Shown here: positions 1 through 6,918 of the stretch, piece by piece | Layout of the letters: the number at the start of each line of letters is the position of its first letter | Numbering within the stretch: the first letter of the stretch is position 1 | Assembly (NCBI GenBank): GCA_902803195.1 | Contig: CADCOX010000332.1 | Span: 1 to 13,409, forward strand | Reading direction: 5' to 3' | DNA: 13,409 nt | Source of the DNA: an uncultured Bacteroidales bacterium | Lineage (GTDB): Bacteria; Bacteroidota; Bacteroidia; Bacteroidales; Bacteroidaceae | Made by a program: the position numbers and the translations under genes | The notes under the pieces: generated by a model | Told to the model about the DNA's origin: nothing | The model's input: the letters and a program-made list of their open reading frames with translations, nothing else | Databases searched by the model: none

Positions 1-2438
1 ACCTTGCGACCACCTACGACATAGATGCCGCGAGGCAGGCCGTCGAGGGAGGTTGAACCGCGGCGGACGATGCGACCATCGAGGGTGTAGACGTTGTTGA
101 CGTTCGCGTTAGCGTTAACGTTTCCGTTCGCGTTCACATTATCGTCGGCCAGGTCATCGATGGCTGTGGGATAGGTGTTGTTGTTGGTATTGCCGTAGAC
201 GTTGGTCTGATGGAATTTGACGCGATAGGGCCATTGTTCGACATCGCCCTCCACGCTCCAACTGAGCCAGTCGCGCGTCCAATAGGACGTAGGCGCTCCG
301 CTGACGACGAGCCAAACGTACTGGCAACCTGCAGGGCAGTCGAAGGCAATGGTCTGGACGGGGTCGTCGTAGGTGGCGGTCGTGATGTCGCCATAGACGC
401 GAGTGCCGTTCTTCTTCAGGGCTACGAAGCCGATGCGCCAACCCGCCTTCGTCTTGTTGTACGTCTTGTAGCCAGAGGCTCCTGCCTGGCCCTCGAACTC
501 AGCGTAGATGGTCTTGGAGGTGGCGGGCACGTTGACGCGGATGGCATTGTTGCCAAAGTTCTCGATGCAGTTGGAGGGTTGAGGCCACCAGTAGCTGTCC
601 TTGTCCTTGGTGAGAGCTGTCTGGGCGCGCTTGCCAATGAGCTTGTTGCCACGCGAGCGGATGGGGTCAAGGTCGAAAGTCGTCATGCGTGCGCCATACT
701 CCCACATCTCGTCGCAGAGTTGGGCCAGACGGCGTGAGTTGGTGCCGCTCATGGTCATGCGCATATAGGCTTGGAAGGGGTCCTCGGGGTTATGCGACTG
801 GTTCCAGAGGCGTGCGATGATGTCCATGCCATGGACGTGGCAGAAGTAATCCTGAATGAAGTAGTTGTTATAGCGCAGGTCGACGCAGAGCGGATGGCGA
901 TGGAGCCCGTTGAGGGTGTTGGTGAGCCATTCGTTGTTGAACTGCATGTCGGGGTAGAACTTGTAGGCCTGCCATTGGGCACACATCTCCCAAAAGACGT
1001 TGAGCGTCGACTTGCCCCAGTTGTACATCCATCCGTTCCAGTCGCCGTTGTCGCAGTGGGTCTGGTATTGGAAGCAATGGCCGATTTCGTGAGCTACGGT
1101 CTGTCCGCTGCGCGAGGTGTGCGCGCCGTTGGAGAGGGTGAGCAGTCCGATCTGGTTGTCGATGCCGCTGCCGCTGGCTTCCCATTCGGTGGTGTAGCGC
1201 AGGCGGATGATCATCTTGTAGGTGTCGGTCTTGGACTTACCTTGGTTGATGGTGATGAACTTGAGGCTGTCGGCGTAGAACTCGAAGATCTTGTCGGCGG
1301 TGGCCAGAATGCCAGGAACGGCCGCGGGGACGTCGGTTCCATAGCCTTTCTCCCAGAACAGGATCCAATGCTTCGACTGGTAGGAGCGGTCGTAGCACCA
1401 TTGACTATTGGCGTTCTGCAGTTGGGCGTCTGTTCCGCATGCGCTGCCGCTGCAGTAGATTTTCTTGTCGACGGCCTTGATGCGGTTGTTGAGCGTACTG
1501 GCGGCCAGCTTGAGTTTGGCGTTGGTGAGGGTGTAGTCGTGCAGTTGCTCCTTGGCATTGTCGATAGCAGTCTGGAGGGCACTCCATGCCGTAGCCTTGC
1601 GAGGTATCCCTTCCCACCACGCGAGTACAGTCTCGGCATAGCTGATGCGCTCGGCCAGGGCGTCGTAGAGCTCACGCGAACTCGCAGCAGCATTGATGGC
1701 AGCGAGCAGCGCCTTGCGTGCAGCAGCGAGGGCTTCCTGGTCGTAGAGCGTCTGCCCTTGGTCGTCGGTGCCCGTGCCTTGAAGGGCGGTCTTGGCCGCG
1801 TTCAGCGCTTCGGTCAAGGGTTCAGCAGCAGTCTCCTGGATGCCGAGGTCGATGTACATCTGAGCCTGTTCTACCAGCTTCTTCAGCTCGCTGACGTAGC
1901 TCTCGACGCTCACATCGCTGATGTATTGCAGTTTGAAGTTGTCTACGCAAAGCCAGTTGCCTGTAGCGCCTTCGGCTTGCAGACCGATCTCCACGTCCTC
2001 GCTCTCGTCGATGACGGCAAAGTCGAGGGTGTAGGACTTCATCATGTTGACTGCGACCTTCGTCAGGCCTGCATAGAGGTTTGCTCCCGTTTGTGAAGAG
2101 CCTCTGTTGAGGGTGCTGCCGCTGCCGTTCTGCTGGATGTGCAGGGCGCTGGCTGTCAAACGGTAGTTGCCTCGAGGCAGCTTGGTCAGGACCTGCGAGA
2201 CGCCTACGTTGCCGAGTTGCTGACCGATGGAGACCCACGCTTCGAGGTAATAAGTACCTGCCTTGCGCGAGAAGACGGTGTTGTTCTGCGTCTGCATGCC
2301 GTGAACGGTCCAGCCCGCTGTGCCGTTCGATTCGAAGGAAGGGTTCTGGATGCGGTTGGTGTAGTCGACGGGGCTCTGCGCTGTGGCGATCGTCATCGTC
2401 AGGCAGAAGAAAAGGAGGAGGGGTAGAATCTTACGCAT
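1..2438 (-). CDS. Secreted HExxH metallopeptidase-like protein with type IX sorting-like tail (3' end outside window)
   Basis: The frame is open from ATG at 2438 to the left edge, giving 812 residues without a stop; only the last few codons are probably missing. Residues 1-21 form a signal peptide ending ATA-Q. Next comes a galactose-binding-like domain (NPSFE near residue 33, then GW), then an Ala/Lys-rich helical region (about 180-330) resembling FIVAR-type stalks. The core has a zinc motif HEIGH at 450-454 followed by FWEMCAQW with Glu484, a gluzincin arrangement (two His plus a downstream Glu). An Asn-rich linker (about 768-780) leads to a tail with VYTLDGR and LPRGIYVVGGRK, typical of Prevotella type IX secretion cargo. 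I infer export to the cell surface or medium and a proteolytic role on a host or dietary protein. From memory the core resembles DUF6055; an M60-like mucin peptidase is the alternative. The catalytic motif is seen, the family name is tentative. No TAnnTTTG box was found in its 85-bp upstream gap. Confidence 0.85.
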   Translation of the reverse strand, partial: MRKILPLLLFFCLTMTIATAQSPVDYTNRIQNPSFESNGTAGWTVHGMQTQNNTVFSRKAGTYYLEAWVSIGQQLGNVGVSQVLTKLPRGNYRLTASALHIQQNGSGSTLNRGSSQTGANLYAGLTKVAVNMMKSYTLDFAVIDESEDVEIGLQAEGATGNWLCVDNFKLQYISDVSVESYVSELKKLVEQAQMYIDLGIQETAAEPLTEALNAAKTALQGTGTDDQGQTLYDQEALAAARKALLAAINAAASSRELYDALAERISYAETVLAWWEGIPRKATAWSALQTAIDNAKEQLHDYTLTNAKLKLAASTLNNRIKAVDKKIYCSGSACGTDAQLQNANSQWCYDRSYQSKHWILFWEKGYGTDVPAAVPGILATADKIFEFYADSLKFITINQGKSKTDTYKMIIRLRYTTEWEASGSGIDNQIGLLTLSNGAHTSRSGQTVAHEIGHCFQYQTHCDNGDWNGWMYNWGKSTLNVFWEMCAQWQAYKFYPDMQFNNEWLTNTLNGLHRHPLCVDLRYNNYFIQDYFCHVHGMDIIARLWNQSHNPEDPFQAYMRMTMSGTNSRRLAQLCDEMWEYGARMTTFDLDPIRSRGNKLIGKRAQTALTKDKDSYWWPQPSNCIENFGNNAIRVNVPATSKTIYAEFEGQAGASGYKTYNKTKAGWRIGFVALKKNGTRVYGDITTATYDDPVQTIAFDCPAGCQYVWLVVSGAPTSYWTRDWLSWSVEGDVEQWPYRVKFHQTNVYGNTNNNTYPTAIDDLADDNVNANGNVNANANVNNVYTLDGRIVRRGSTSLDGLPRGIYVVGGRK
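101..136 (-). repeat. In-frame CGTTNN hexamer repeat encoding the Asn-rich linker
   Basis: Six consecutive hexamers with the invariant core CGTT (cgttcg, cgttag, cgttaa, cgtttc, cgttcg, cgttca on the plus strand) encode alternating Asn and small residues (N-V-N-A pattern) just before the sorting tail. The variable positions fall on codons for Ala, Val and Gly, so the linker chemistry stays uniform. The same core builds the intergenic array at 11371-11460. Confidence 0.8.
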
Positions 2439-2478
2439 ATCTGAAAGGGAATTTGGCTTAGGGGAGGAAGGGGAGAGA

Positions 2479-2499
2479 CTCGACGACTAAATCGTCGAG
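2479..2499 (-). terminator. Perfect 8-bp hairpin between dusB-like gene and the secreted protein gene
   Basis: CTCGACGA and TCGTCGAG flank a 5-nt loop, 25 nt past the dihydrouridine synthase stop on the minus strand. The strand downstream is pyrimidine-rich (TCTCTCCCCTTCC) but lacks a clean U tract. It could be a weak terminator, an mRNA 3'-end stabiliser, or an operator-like palindrome in the leader of the next gene. The remainder of the 85-bp gap (2439-2523) shows nothing else. Confidence 0.4.
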
Positions 2500-2523
2500 C
2501 GCTATCGGGGAGAGGGAGAGGTG

Positions 2524-3573
2524 CTATAGTTGGTGTAGGAGGCCGCGGGTGTGCTCGATGATCTCGAAGAGTTCGTCGACGGTCTCTGCGCGGAGCATGC
2601 GGATGCGCGTCTGACGGAAGTCGGGGATGCCTTTGAACAGAGGCGAAGCGGCCAAGTGACGGCGCACGTGGTGGATGCCGCTCTGCTCACCCAGTCGTGC
2701 TACGGAGGTGATTACCTGCTCCTTGAGGATGTCGAGTTTCCAATCCAATGAGAGACCAGCCCCTTGCTCATTCTCGTCAGTGAGGGTAGAAGGCTGCGTT
2801 GAGGTTTCCTCATTCAAGCCGTTCTGGGAGTGGATCTTCTCCACAATCTCCTTGAAAATCCACGGCCGTCCGAAGGTGGCCCGACCCACCATGATGGCAT
2901 CTACGCCATAGCGCTCGAAGGCCTCAACGGCACGCTCTGCGCTGGTGATGTCGCCATTGCCGATGATGGGGATGTGCATGCGTGGGTTGCGCTTCACTTC
3001 GCCGATGAGCGTCCAGTCGGCTTGGTCGGAATAGAGCTGCGAACGGGTGCGCCCATGAATGGTGAGGGCAGAGATGCCGCAGTCCTGCAGTTGTTCGGCC
3101 AGCTCGACGATGATCTTGTGTTCGTGGTCCCATCCGAGGCGTGTCTTGACGGTCACAGGCACCTCATGGCCTACGGCATCGACTACGGAGCGAGTGATCT
3201 CCAAGAGCTTGGGGACATCCCTGAGCATGCCTGCGCCCGCACCTTTGCTGGCAATCTTCTTGACGGGACAGCCGAAGTTGAGGTCCACGACGTCGGGATG
3301 CGCCTGCTCGACCACGATGCGTGCGGCGTCGGCCATCGGACCCGGTTCCTTGCCATAGATCTGAATGGCTACGGGGCGCTCTTCGTCGCACACTTCCAGT
3401 TTCTTCAGGCTCTTGCCCACCATGCGCACGAGGGCGTCGCATGAGACAAACTCGGAGTACACCATAGCCGCGCCCATGCGTCGGCACAACAGGCGGAAAC
3501 CGATGTCCGTCACGTCCTCCATGGGAGCCAGCAGGACTGGGCGATAGCCGAGGTCAATATTTCCTATTTTCAT
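2524..3573 (-). CDS. dusB: tRNA-dihydrouridine synthase (DusB family)
   Basis: 349 residues starting at MKIGNIDLGYRPVLLAPM. The open frame continues upstream, but homology begins here and this ATG lies about 35 nt after a -7 box. The enzyme reduces specific uridines in the tRNA D-loop using FMN and NAD(P)H. Seen: the N-terminal FMN-barrel motif LLAPMEDVTD (14-23), NFGCPVKKI with the catalytic Cys102, PVTVKTRLGWD, the HGRTRSQLYSDQADW segment, IPIIGNGDI, and VDAIMVGRATFGRPWIF before the C-terminal helical domain. A Ser/Thr/Glu-rich stretch of about 25 residues follows FGRPWIF and looks like a lineage-specific insertion. The gene is divergent from the TrhP-like gene, also a tRNA-uridine modifier. 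Assignment to the Dus family is secure; the B subtype rests on overall similarity and usual Bacteroidetes annotation. Confidence 0.93.
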   Translation of the reverse strand: MKIGNIDLGYRPVLLAPMEDVTDIGFRLLCRRMGAAMVYSEFVSCDALVRMVGKSLKKLEVCDEERPVAIQIYGKEPGPMADAARIVVEQAHPDVVDLNFGCPVKKIASKGAGAGMLRDVPKLLEITRSVVDAVGHEVPVTVKTRLGWDHEHKIIVELAEQLQDCGISALTIHGRTRSQLYSDQADWTLIGEVKRNPRMHIPIIGNGDITSAERAVEAFERYGVDAIMVGRATFGRPWIFKEIVEKIHSQNGLNEETSTQPSTLTDENEQGAGLSLDWKLDILKEQVITSVARLGEQSGIHHVRRHLAASPLFKGIPDFRQTRIRMLRAETVDELFEIIEHTRGLLHQL

Positions 3574-3606
3574 TGTGGATTTGTGCTTCTTGTCTGTTAG
3601 CGGTCG

Positions 3607-3614
3607 CAAAGGTA
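3607..3614 (-). promoter_or_regulatory. -7 box TACCTTTG for the dusB-like gene
   Basis: On the minus strand the sequence reads TACCTTTG, matching the Bacteroidetes sigma-ABfr -7 consensus TAnnTTTG, and ends 33 nt before the ATG at 3573. This implies a short leader of roughly 25-30 nt. I could not place a clear -33 TTTG at the preferred spacing. Confidence 0.55.
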
Positions 3615-3657
3615 GGAAAAAAAGTTGATGGTTGAGGTTTTTTTGTAAACTTTTTCC

Positions 3658-3665
3658 TATCTTTG
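3658..3665 (+). promoter_or_regulatory. -7 box TATCTTTG immediately before the U32 gene start
   Basis: TATCTTTG matches TAnnTTTG and ends only 4 nt before the ATG at 3670. In this promoter class transcription usually starts a few bases beyond the box, so the mRNA would begin at or next to the start codon. A TTG at 3632-3634 lies 23 nt upstream and is a possible -33 element, slightly beyond the usual spacing. Confidence 0.6.
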
Positions 3666-3669
3666 CGCC

Positions 3670-4914
3670 ATGAAACGCGAAGAGTTTGAAATAATTGCTC
3701 CCGTGGGTTCGCGGGAGAGTCTGGCTGCAGCCCTGCAGGCAGGGGCGGACAGTATCTATTTCGGTATCGAACGTCTGAACATGCGAGCCCATTCGGCTTC
3801 GGCTTTCACGATGGACGACCTACGCGAGATAGCTGCCGTCTGTCGCGAGCATGGCGTGAAGAGTTACTTGACCGTCAATACCATCATCTACGGCGAGGAC
3901 CTGCCTCTGATGCGCGAGATCTTGGATGCCGCCAAGGACGCTGAAATCAGCGCGGTGATCGCCTCGGACGTGGCCGTGATGACCTACGCTCGGCAGATTG
4001 GCGTTGAGGTTCACCTTTCCACACAACTGAATATCTCCAATCTGGAGGCGCTGCGCTTCTATGCCCAGTTCGCTGACGTAGTCGTATTGGCGCGCGAACT
4101 GAACATCAACCAAGTCAAGGAGATCTACGAAGGCATCGTGCGCGAGCACGTCTGTGGACCCAGTGGGCAGCTCATCCGCATCGAGATGTTCTGCCACGGA
4201 GCGCTGTGTATGGCTGTCTCGGGCAAGTGCTACCTGAGCCTGATGAACACGGGGCGCTCGGCCAATCGCGGAGAGTGCATGCAAATCTGTCGCCGCAGCT
4301 ACCTCGTCAAGGACAAAGAGACGGAGACAGAACTGGAGGTGGATGGCCCTTATATCATGTCTCCCAAGGACTTGAAGACGATACGCTTCATGGATAAACT
4401 GGTCGACGCGGGCGTGCGCGTGTTTAAGATAGAAGGTCGCGCGCGCGGGCCTGAGTACGTGCGAACGGTGGTTGAGTGCTATCGAGAAGCGATAGACAGG
4501 ATTATCGATGGGAACTTAAAGGTTGAAGACCTTGATCGCTGGGATGCCCGCCTGGCTACGGTCTTCAATCGCGGCTTCTGGGATGGCTACTATCAGGGTC
4601 AGCGACTTGGCGAATGGGCGCAGACGTATGGCTCGCAGGCTACGGAGCGTAAGGTTTACGTGGGTCGCGGCACGAAGTATTATTCGCGTCTCGGTTTGGG
4701 CGAGTTCCACATCGAAGCAACCGAACTGCATGTGGGCGACAAATTTCTGGTCACAGGTCCTACGACGGGTGCGCTCTATGGTGTCATCGAGGAGATGCAC
4801 GACGATTCGAATGCAGCGGTGGATGTGGCACGACAAGGCTCAAATGTGTCGTTCAAAGTGGAGGCCAAGGTGCGCCCGAGTGATAAGCTGTTCAGGATTG
4901 ATGAGGTGGGCTGA
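3670..4914 (+). CDS. U32 family protein, TrhP/YegQ-like tRNA uridine hydroxylation factor
   Basis: 414 residues. The N-terminal half is the TIM-barrel-like U32 domain (IIAPVGSRESLAAALQAGAD at 8-27, STQLNISN near 117). Residues 172-190, EMFCHGALCMAVSGKCYLS, fit the U32 signature E-x-F-x2-G-[SA]-[LIVM]-C-x4-G-x-C-x-[LIVM]-S exactly. Cysteines 175, 180, 187, 203 and 207 are candidates for an iron-sulfur site, as in TrhP and RlhA. TrhP (formerly YegQ) is required for 5-hydroxyuridine at tRNA position 34; RlhA does the equivalent on 23S rRNA. Length and the lack of an extra C-terminal repeat favour TrhP-type. The neighbouring dusB-like gene is a second tRNA-uridine enzyme, which supports an RNA role over the older 'collagenase' label. 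Substrate choice remains inference. Confidence 0.88.
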   Translation: MKREEFEIIAPVGSRESLAAALQAGADSIYFGIERLNMRAHSASAFTMDDLREIAAVCREHGVKSYLTVNTIIYGEDLPLMREILDAAKDAEISAVIASDVAVMTYARQIGVEVHLSTQLNISNLEALRFYAQFADVVVLARELNINQVKEIYEGIVREHVCGPSGQLIRIEMFCHGALCMAVSGKCYLSLMNTGRSANRGECMQICRRSYLVKDKETETELEVDGPYIMSPKDLKTIRFMDKLVDAGVRVFKIEGRARGPEYVRTVVECYREAIDRIIDGNLKVEDLDRWDARLATVFNRGFWDGYYQGQRLGEWAQTYGSQATERKVYVGRGTKYYSRLGLGEFHIEATELHVGDKFLVTGPTTGALYGVIEEMHDDSNAAVDVARQGSNVSFKVEAKVRPSDKLFRIDEVG

Positions 4915-4920
4915 TGACGG

Positions 4921-4980
4921 ATGATGAATGACGAATGGAATTCGTCAATAAAAAACGGGACATCATTCGTCATTCATCAT
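4921..4980. repeat. 17-bp perfect inverted repeat between convergent genes
   Basis: Bases 4921-4937 (atgatgaatgacgaatg) are the exact reverse complement of 4964-4980, around a 26-nt loop that includes a run of six A. A nested 7-bp stem with a 3-nt loop (GACGAAT / ATTCGTC, 4930-4946) is also possible. It lies just beyond the U32 stop and faces the end of the CYTH gene, so a bidirectional transcription stop is plausible, though the U tract is positioned atypically. The left arm consists of two heptamers in inverted orientation from the adjacent array. Confidence 0.6.
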
Positions 4981-5047
4981 TCGTCATTCGTCATTCATCA
5001 TTCATCATTCGTCATTCATCATTCGTCATTCGTCATTCGTCATTCAC
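4964..5047. repeat. Heptanucleotide tandem array CATTCRT, 11 perfect units plus one variant
   Basis: Twelve adjacent 7-nt units run without interruption. Eleven are CATTCGT (seven) or CATTCAT (four), and the last is CATTCAC. Only the sixth base alternates between G and A. The CYTH stop codon (5040-5042 on the minus strand) is supplied by the repeat itself. The array fills the 3' flank shared by the convergent U32 and CYTH genes. Confidence 0.9.
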
Positions 5048-5534
5048 TTTCAATCTGGTCGCGCCAGAGGCAATAGGGGTAGCGGCGCATGTGGGAATTG
5101 TAGAAGCGTCGGTCGCCTGTTACTTCGCGACCGATGAAGTCGGGCTTCGAGATAGGTTCGTCTTCGGATTTCAGTTCTACTTCGGCCATGACAAGACCCT
5201 CGTTATCGCCCGCAAATTCATCAACCTCGAAGGTATGTCCGTCGTCGGCGCGCACGAGCCAGCGCGTCTTCAGGATGAGTCCAGGCTCGCAGAGGTGCAG
5301 CAGGTCGCGGGCGTCGGTTACGGGGATTTCGGTCTCGAACTCATAGCGCGAGAGTCCAGCGGCGTTGGAAGGCCCTTTGATGGTCAGGTATCCACGGTTG
5401 TCGCGGATACGGACGCGTATGCTCTTGCCGCCGCCCGAGACGAGGTAACCCTGTGCTATCTCAGAATGATGAAAGGCGAGCGCCTTGTAGGCGTCGCCTT
5501 TGACGAGGAACTTGCGTTCAATCTCTTGTGCCAT
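5040..5534 (-). CDS. CYTH domain protein (triphosphate tunnel metalloenzyme family)
   Basis: 164 residues from MAQEIERKFL; an ATG two codons upstream (5540) would give MLMAQ, but family members begin at or near this Met. The ExExK signature EIERK sits at the extreme N terminus, as expected for CYTH proteins, which form an eight-stranded beta tunnel that binds triphosphate and metal. Further tunnel-type strands are visible: SIRVRIRDNRGYLTIKGP, YEFETEIPV, KTRWLV, TFEVDEF and GLVMAEVELKSE, each with alternating charged residues. Bacterial members hydrolyse tripolyphosphate or related compounds, and some relatives are class IV adenylate cyclases or thiamine triphosphatases. The compact single-domain size favours a phosphohydrolase. 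The gene ends inside the heptamer array and follows the 46-residue membrane protein by 13 nt, so it is probably the last gene of the acyl-CoA synthetase/prfB unit. Confidence 0.88.
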   Translation of the reverse strand: MAQEIERKFLVKGDAYKALAFHHSEIAQGYLVSGGGKSIRVRIRDNRGYLTIKGPSNAAGLSRYEFETEIPVTDARDLLHLCEPGLILKTRWLVRADDGHTFEVDEFAGDNEGLVMAEVELKSEDEPISKPDFIGREVTGDRRFYNSHMRRYPYCLWRDQIESE

Positions 5535-5547
5535 AAGCATCTTGCTC

Positions 5548-5688
5548 TTAGACGAGGAGCGCGTAAACGGCGATGATGATGAAGAGGATGATCAGACCGC
5601 CCACGATCCAGTTGATGATGCGCTTAGCTTCGCGCTCCTCGCGTGCAGCCTTCTTGGCAGCGCGCAGTTCTTTCTTTGCTTTGCTCAT
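5548..5688 (-). CDS. Small single-span membrane protein, 46 residues
   Basis: A complete short frame runs from ATG at 5688 to TAA at 5548. The product starts MSKAKKELRAAKKAAREERE, a strongly basic, probably amphipathic helix with heptad-like spacing, followed by RIINW and one hydrophobic segment of about 20 residues (GGLIILFIIIAVYALLV) reaching the C terminus. The positive-inside rule predicts a cytoplasmic N terminus. The start is preceded by an A-rich leader typical of Bacteroidetes translation starts. It lies 61 nt after prfB and 7-13 nt before the CYTH start, on the same strand, which supports it as a real gene of the unit. I recognise no family and assign no function. A basic helix on a membrane anchor could bind acidic lipid, RNA or ribosomes, but this is speculation. 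Confidence 0.75.
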   Translation of the reverse strand: MSKAKKELRAAKKAAREEREAKRIINWIVGGLIILFIIIAVYALLV

Positions 5689-5749
5689 TGTTTTTTGGTT
5701 TTATTGGTTTTTAGTTCGTTTGATTCTCAGTTAAGCCGATAGCGTTTTC

Positions 5750-6868
5750 TCATTGCCCTTCCTCACCACCGAACTCCATCAAGTATGCCTTGATGAAACC
5801 GTCGATTTTGCCGTCCATGACAGCTCCGACGTCTGAGGTTTGGAAGCCCGTACGATGGTCCTTGACACGGCGGTCGTCGAAGACATAGGAGCGGATCTGT
5901 GAGCCCCATTCAATCTTCTTCTTACCGGCTTCGATCTTGGCCTGTGCCTCGCGTCGCTTCTGCATGGCACGGTCGTAGAGCTGTGATTTCAACAATCGCA
6001 TGGCATTCTCGCGGTTCTCGAGCTGCTTGCGGCTCTCGGTATTCTCGATGAGGATTTCTTCTTCCTCGCCTGTGTCGGGGTCCTTGTACATATAGCGCAG
6101 GCGCACGCCCGTCTCCACTTTATTGACGTTCTGTCCGCCGGCACCGCTGCTGCGGAAGGTATCCCATGAGACGCGTGCGGGGTCCACATAGACCTCGATG
6201 GTGTCGTCGACGAGGGGCGTGACGAAGACGCTGGCGAACGATGTCATGCGCTTACCTTGAGCGTTATAAGGCGACACGCGCACCAGTCGGTGGACGCCGC
6301 TCTCGCTCTTGAGGTAACCGTAGGCATACTCACCCTCAATCTCCATCGTGACAGTCTTGATGCCAGCCTCGTCGCCGTCCTGCAGGTTGGCAACGGTCAG
6401 TCGGTAGCCATTGGCCTCGGCCCAGCGCATGTACATTCGCATGAGCATCTGTGCCCAGTCCTGCGCCTCGGTGCCACCGGCGCCCGAGTTGATCTTCAGC
6501 ACGGCATCCATCGGGTCCTCTTCCTGCTGTAGCATGTTGCGCAGCTCCAGTGTCTCGATGGCCTCGACGGTGCGGGCATAGAGTTCATCGACCTCCTGTT
6601 CGGTGACGAGTTCTTCGCGATAGAAGTCGAAGGCGGTGGTGAGTTCATCGGTGAGCGTGCGCACTTCGGCGTAGCCCTTGATCCATTTCTCGAGGCTCTT
6701 GACTTTCTTCATCTGCTCCTCGGCACGCTTGGCATCTTCCCAGAAGTCGGGAGCCTGCGTGCGTATCTGCTCCTCCTCGAATTCCATCTGCTTGCGAGGA
6801 ATGTCGAGATAGCGGTTGAGCGCATCGGTGCGCTCCTGTATAGCTTTAAGTTGTTCTTGTGTGATCAT
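5750..6868 (-). CDS. prfB: Peptide chain release factor 2 (RF2)
   Basis: 372 residues, full length for RF2. RF2 reads UGA and UAA in the ribosomal A site and triggers peptidyl-tRNA hydrolysis. Seen: the N-terminal helical domain, the codon-recognition loop with SPY at 199-201 (E. coli has SPF), and the catalytic GGQ at 244-246 within SSGAGGQNVNKVETGVRLRY. The many bacteria that autoregulate RF2 carry CUU UGA C near codon 25; here the equivalent position reads TAT CTC GAC (Tyr20-Leu21-Asp22) in one continuous frame. The gene therefore needs no frameshift and lacks that feedback. It lies 50 nt downstream of the acyl-CoA synthetase and is probably cotranscribed with it, since I see no TAnnTTTG box in the gap. 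Confidence 0.97.
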   Translation of the reverse strand: MITQEQLKAIQERTDALNRYLDIPRKQMEFEEEQIRTQAPDFWEDAKRAEEQMKKVKSLEKWIKGYAEVRTLTDELTTAFDFYREELVTEQEVDELYARTVEAIETLELRNMLQQEEDPMDAVLKINSGAGGTEAQDWAQMLMRMYMRWAEANGYRLTVANLQDGDEAGIKTVTMEIEGEYAYGYLKSESGVHRLVRVSPYNAQGKRMTSFASVFVTPLVDDTIEVYVDPARVSWDTFRSSGAGGQNVNKVETGVRLRYMYKDPDTGEEEEILIENTESRKQLENRENAMRLLKSQLYDRAMQKRREAQAKIEAGKKKIEWGSQIRSYVFDDRRVKDHRTGFQTSDVGAVMDGKIDGFIKAYLMEFGGEEGQ

Positions 6869-6918
6869 AAGTACGACCTATGGCCGTTGTTGGAGGTTTT
6901 GATTTTTATGATTGTGGG

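Noticed and set aside
771..2096. 441-residue open frame on the plus strand
   Set aside because: It is antisense to the secreted HExxH protein gene, which has a signal peptide, catalytic motif and sorting tail; the plus-strand product shows no recognisable motif and results from GC-rich codon bias.
2830..3444. 204-residue open frame on the plus strand
   Set aside because: Antisense shadow of the dihydrouridine synthase gene.
3574..3792. Longer N terminus for the dihydrouridine synthase
   Set aside because: The extension would run through the -7 box and antisense to the start of the U32 gene, and family homology begins at MKIGNIDLG.
4935..5576. 213-residue plus-strand frame beginning with repeated S-F-V-I-R-H
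   Set aside because: The N terminus is translation of the CATTCRT array and the rest is antisense to the CYTH gene.
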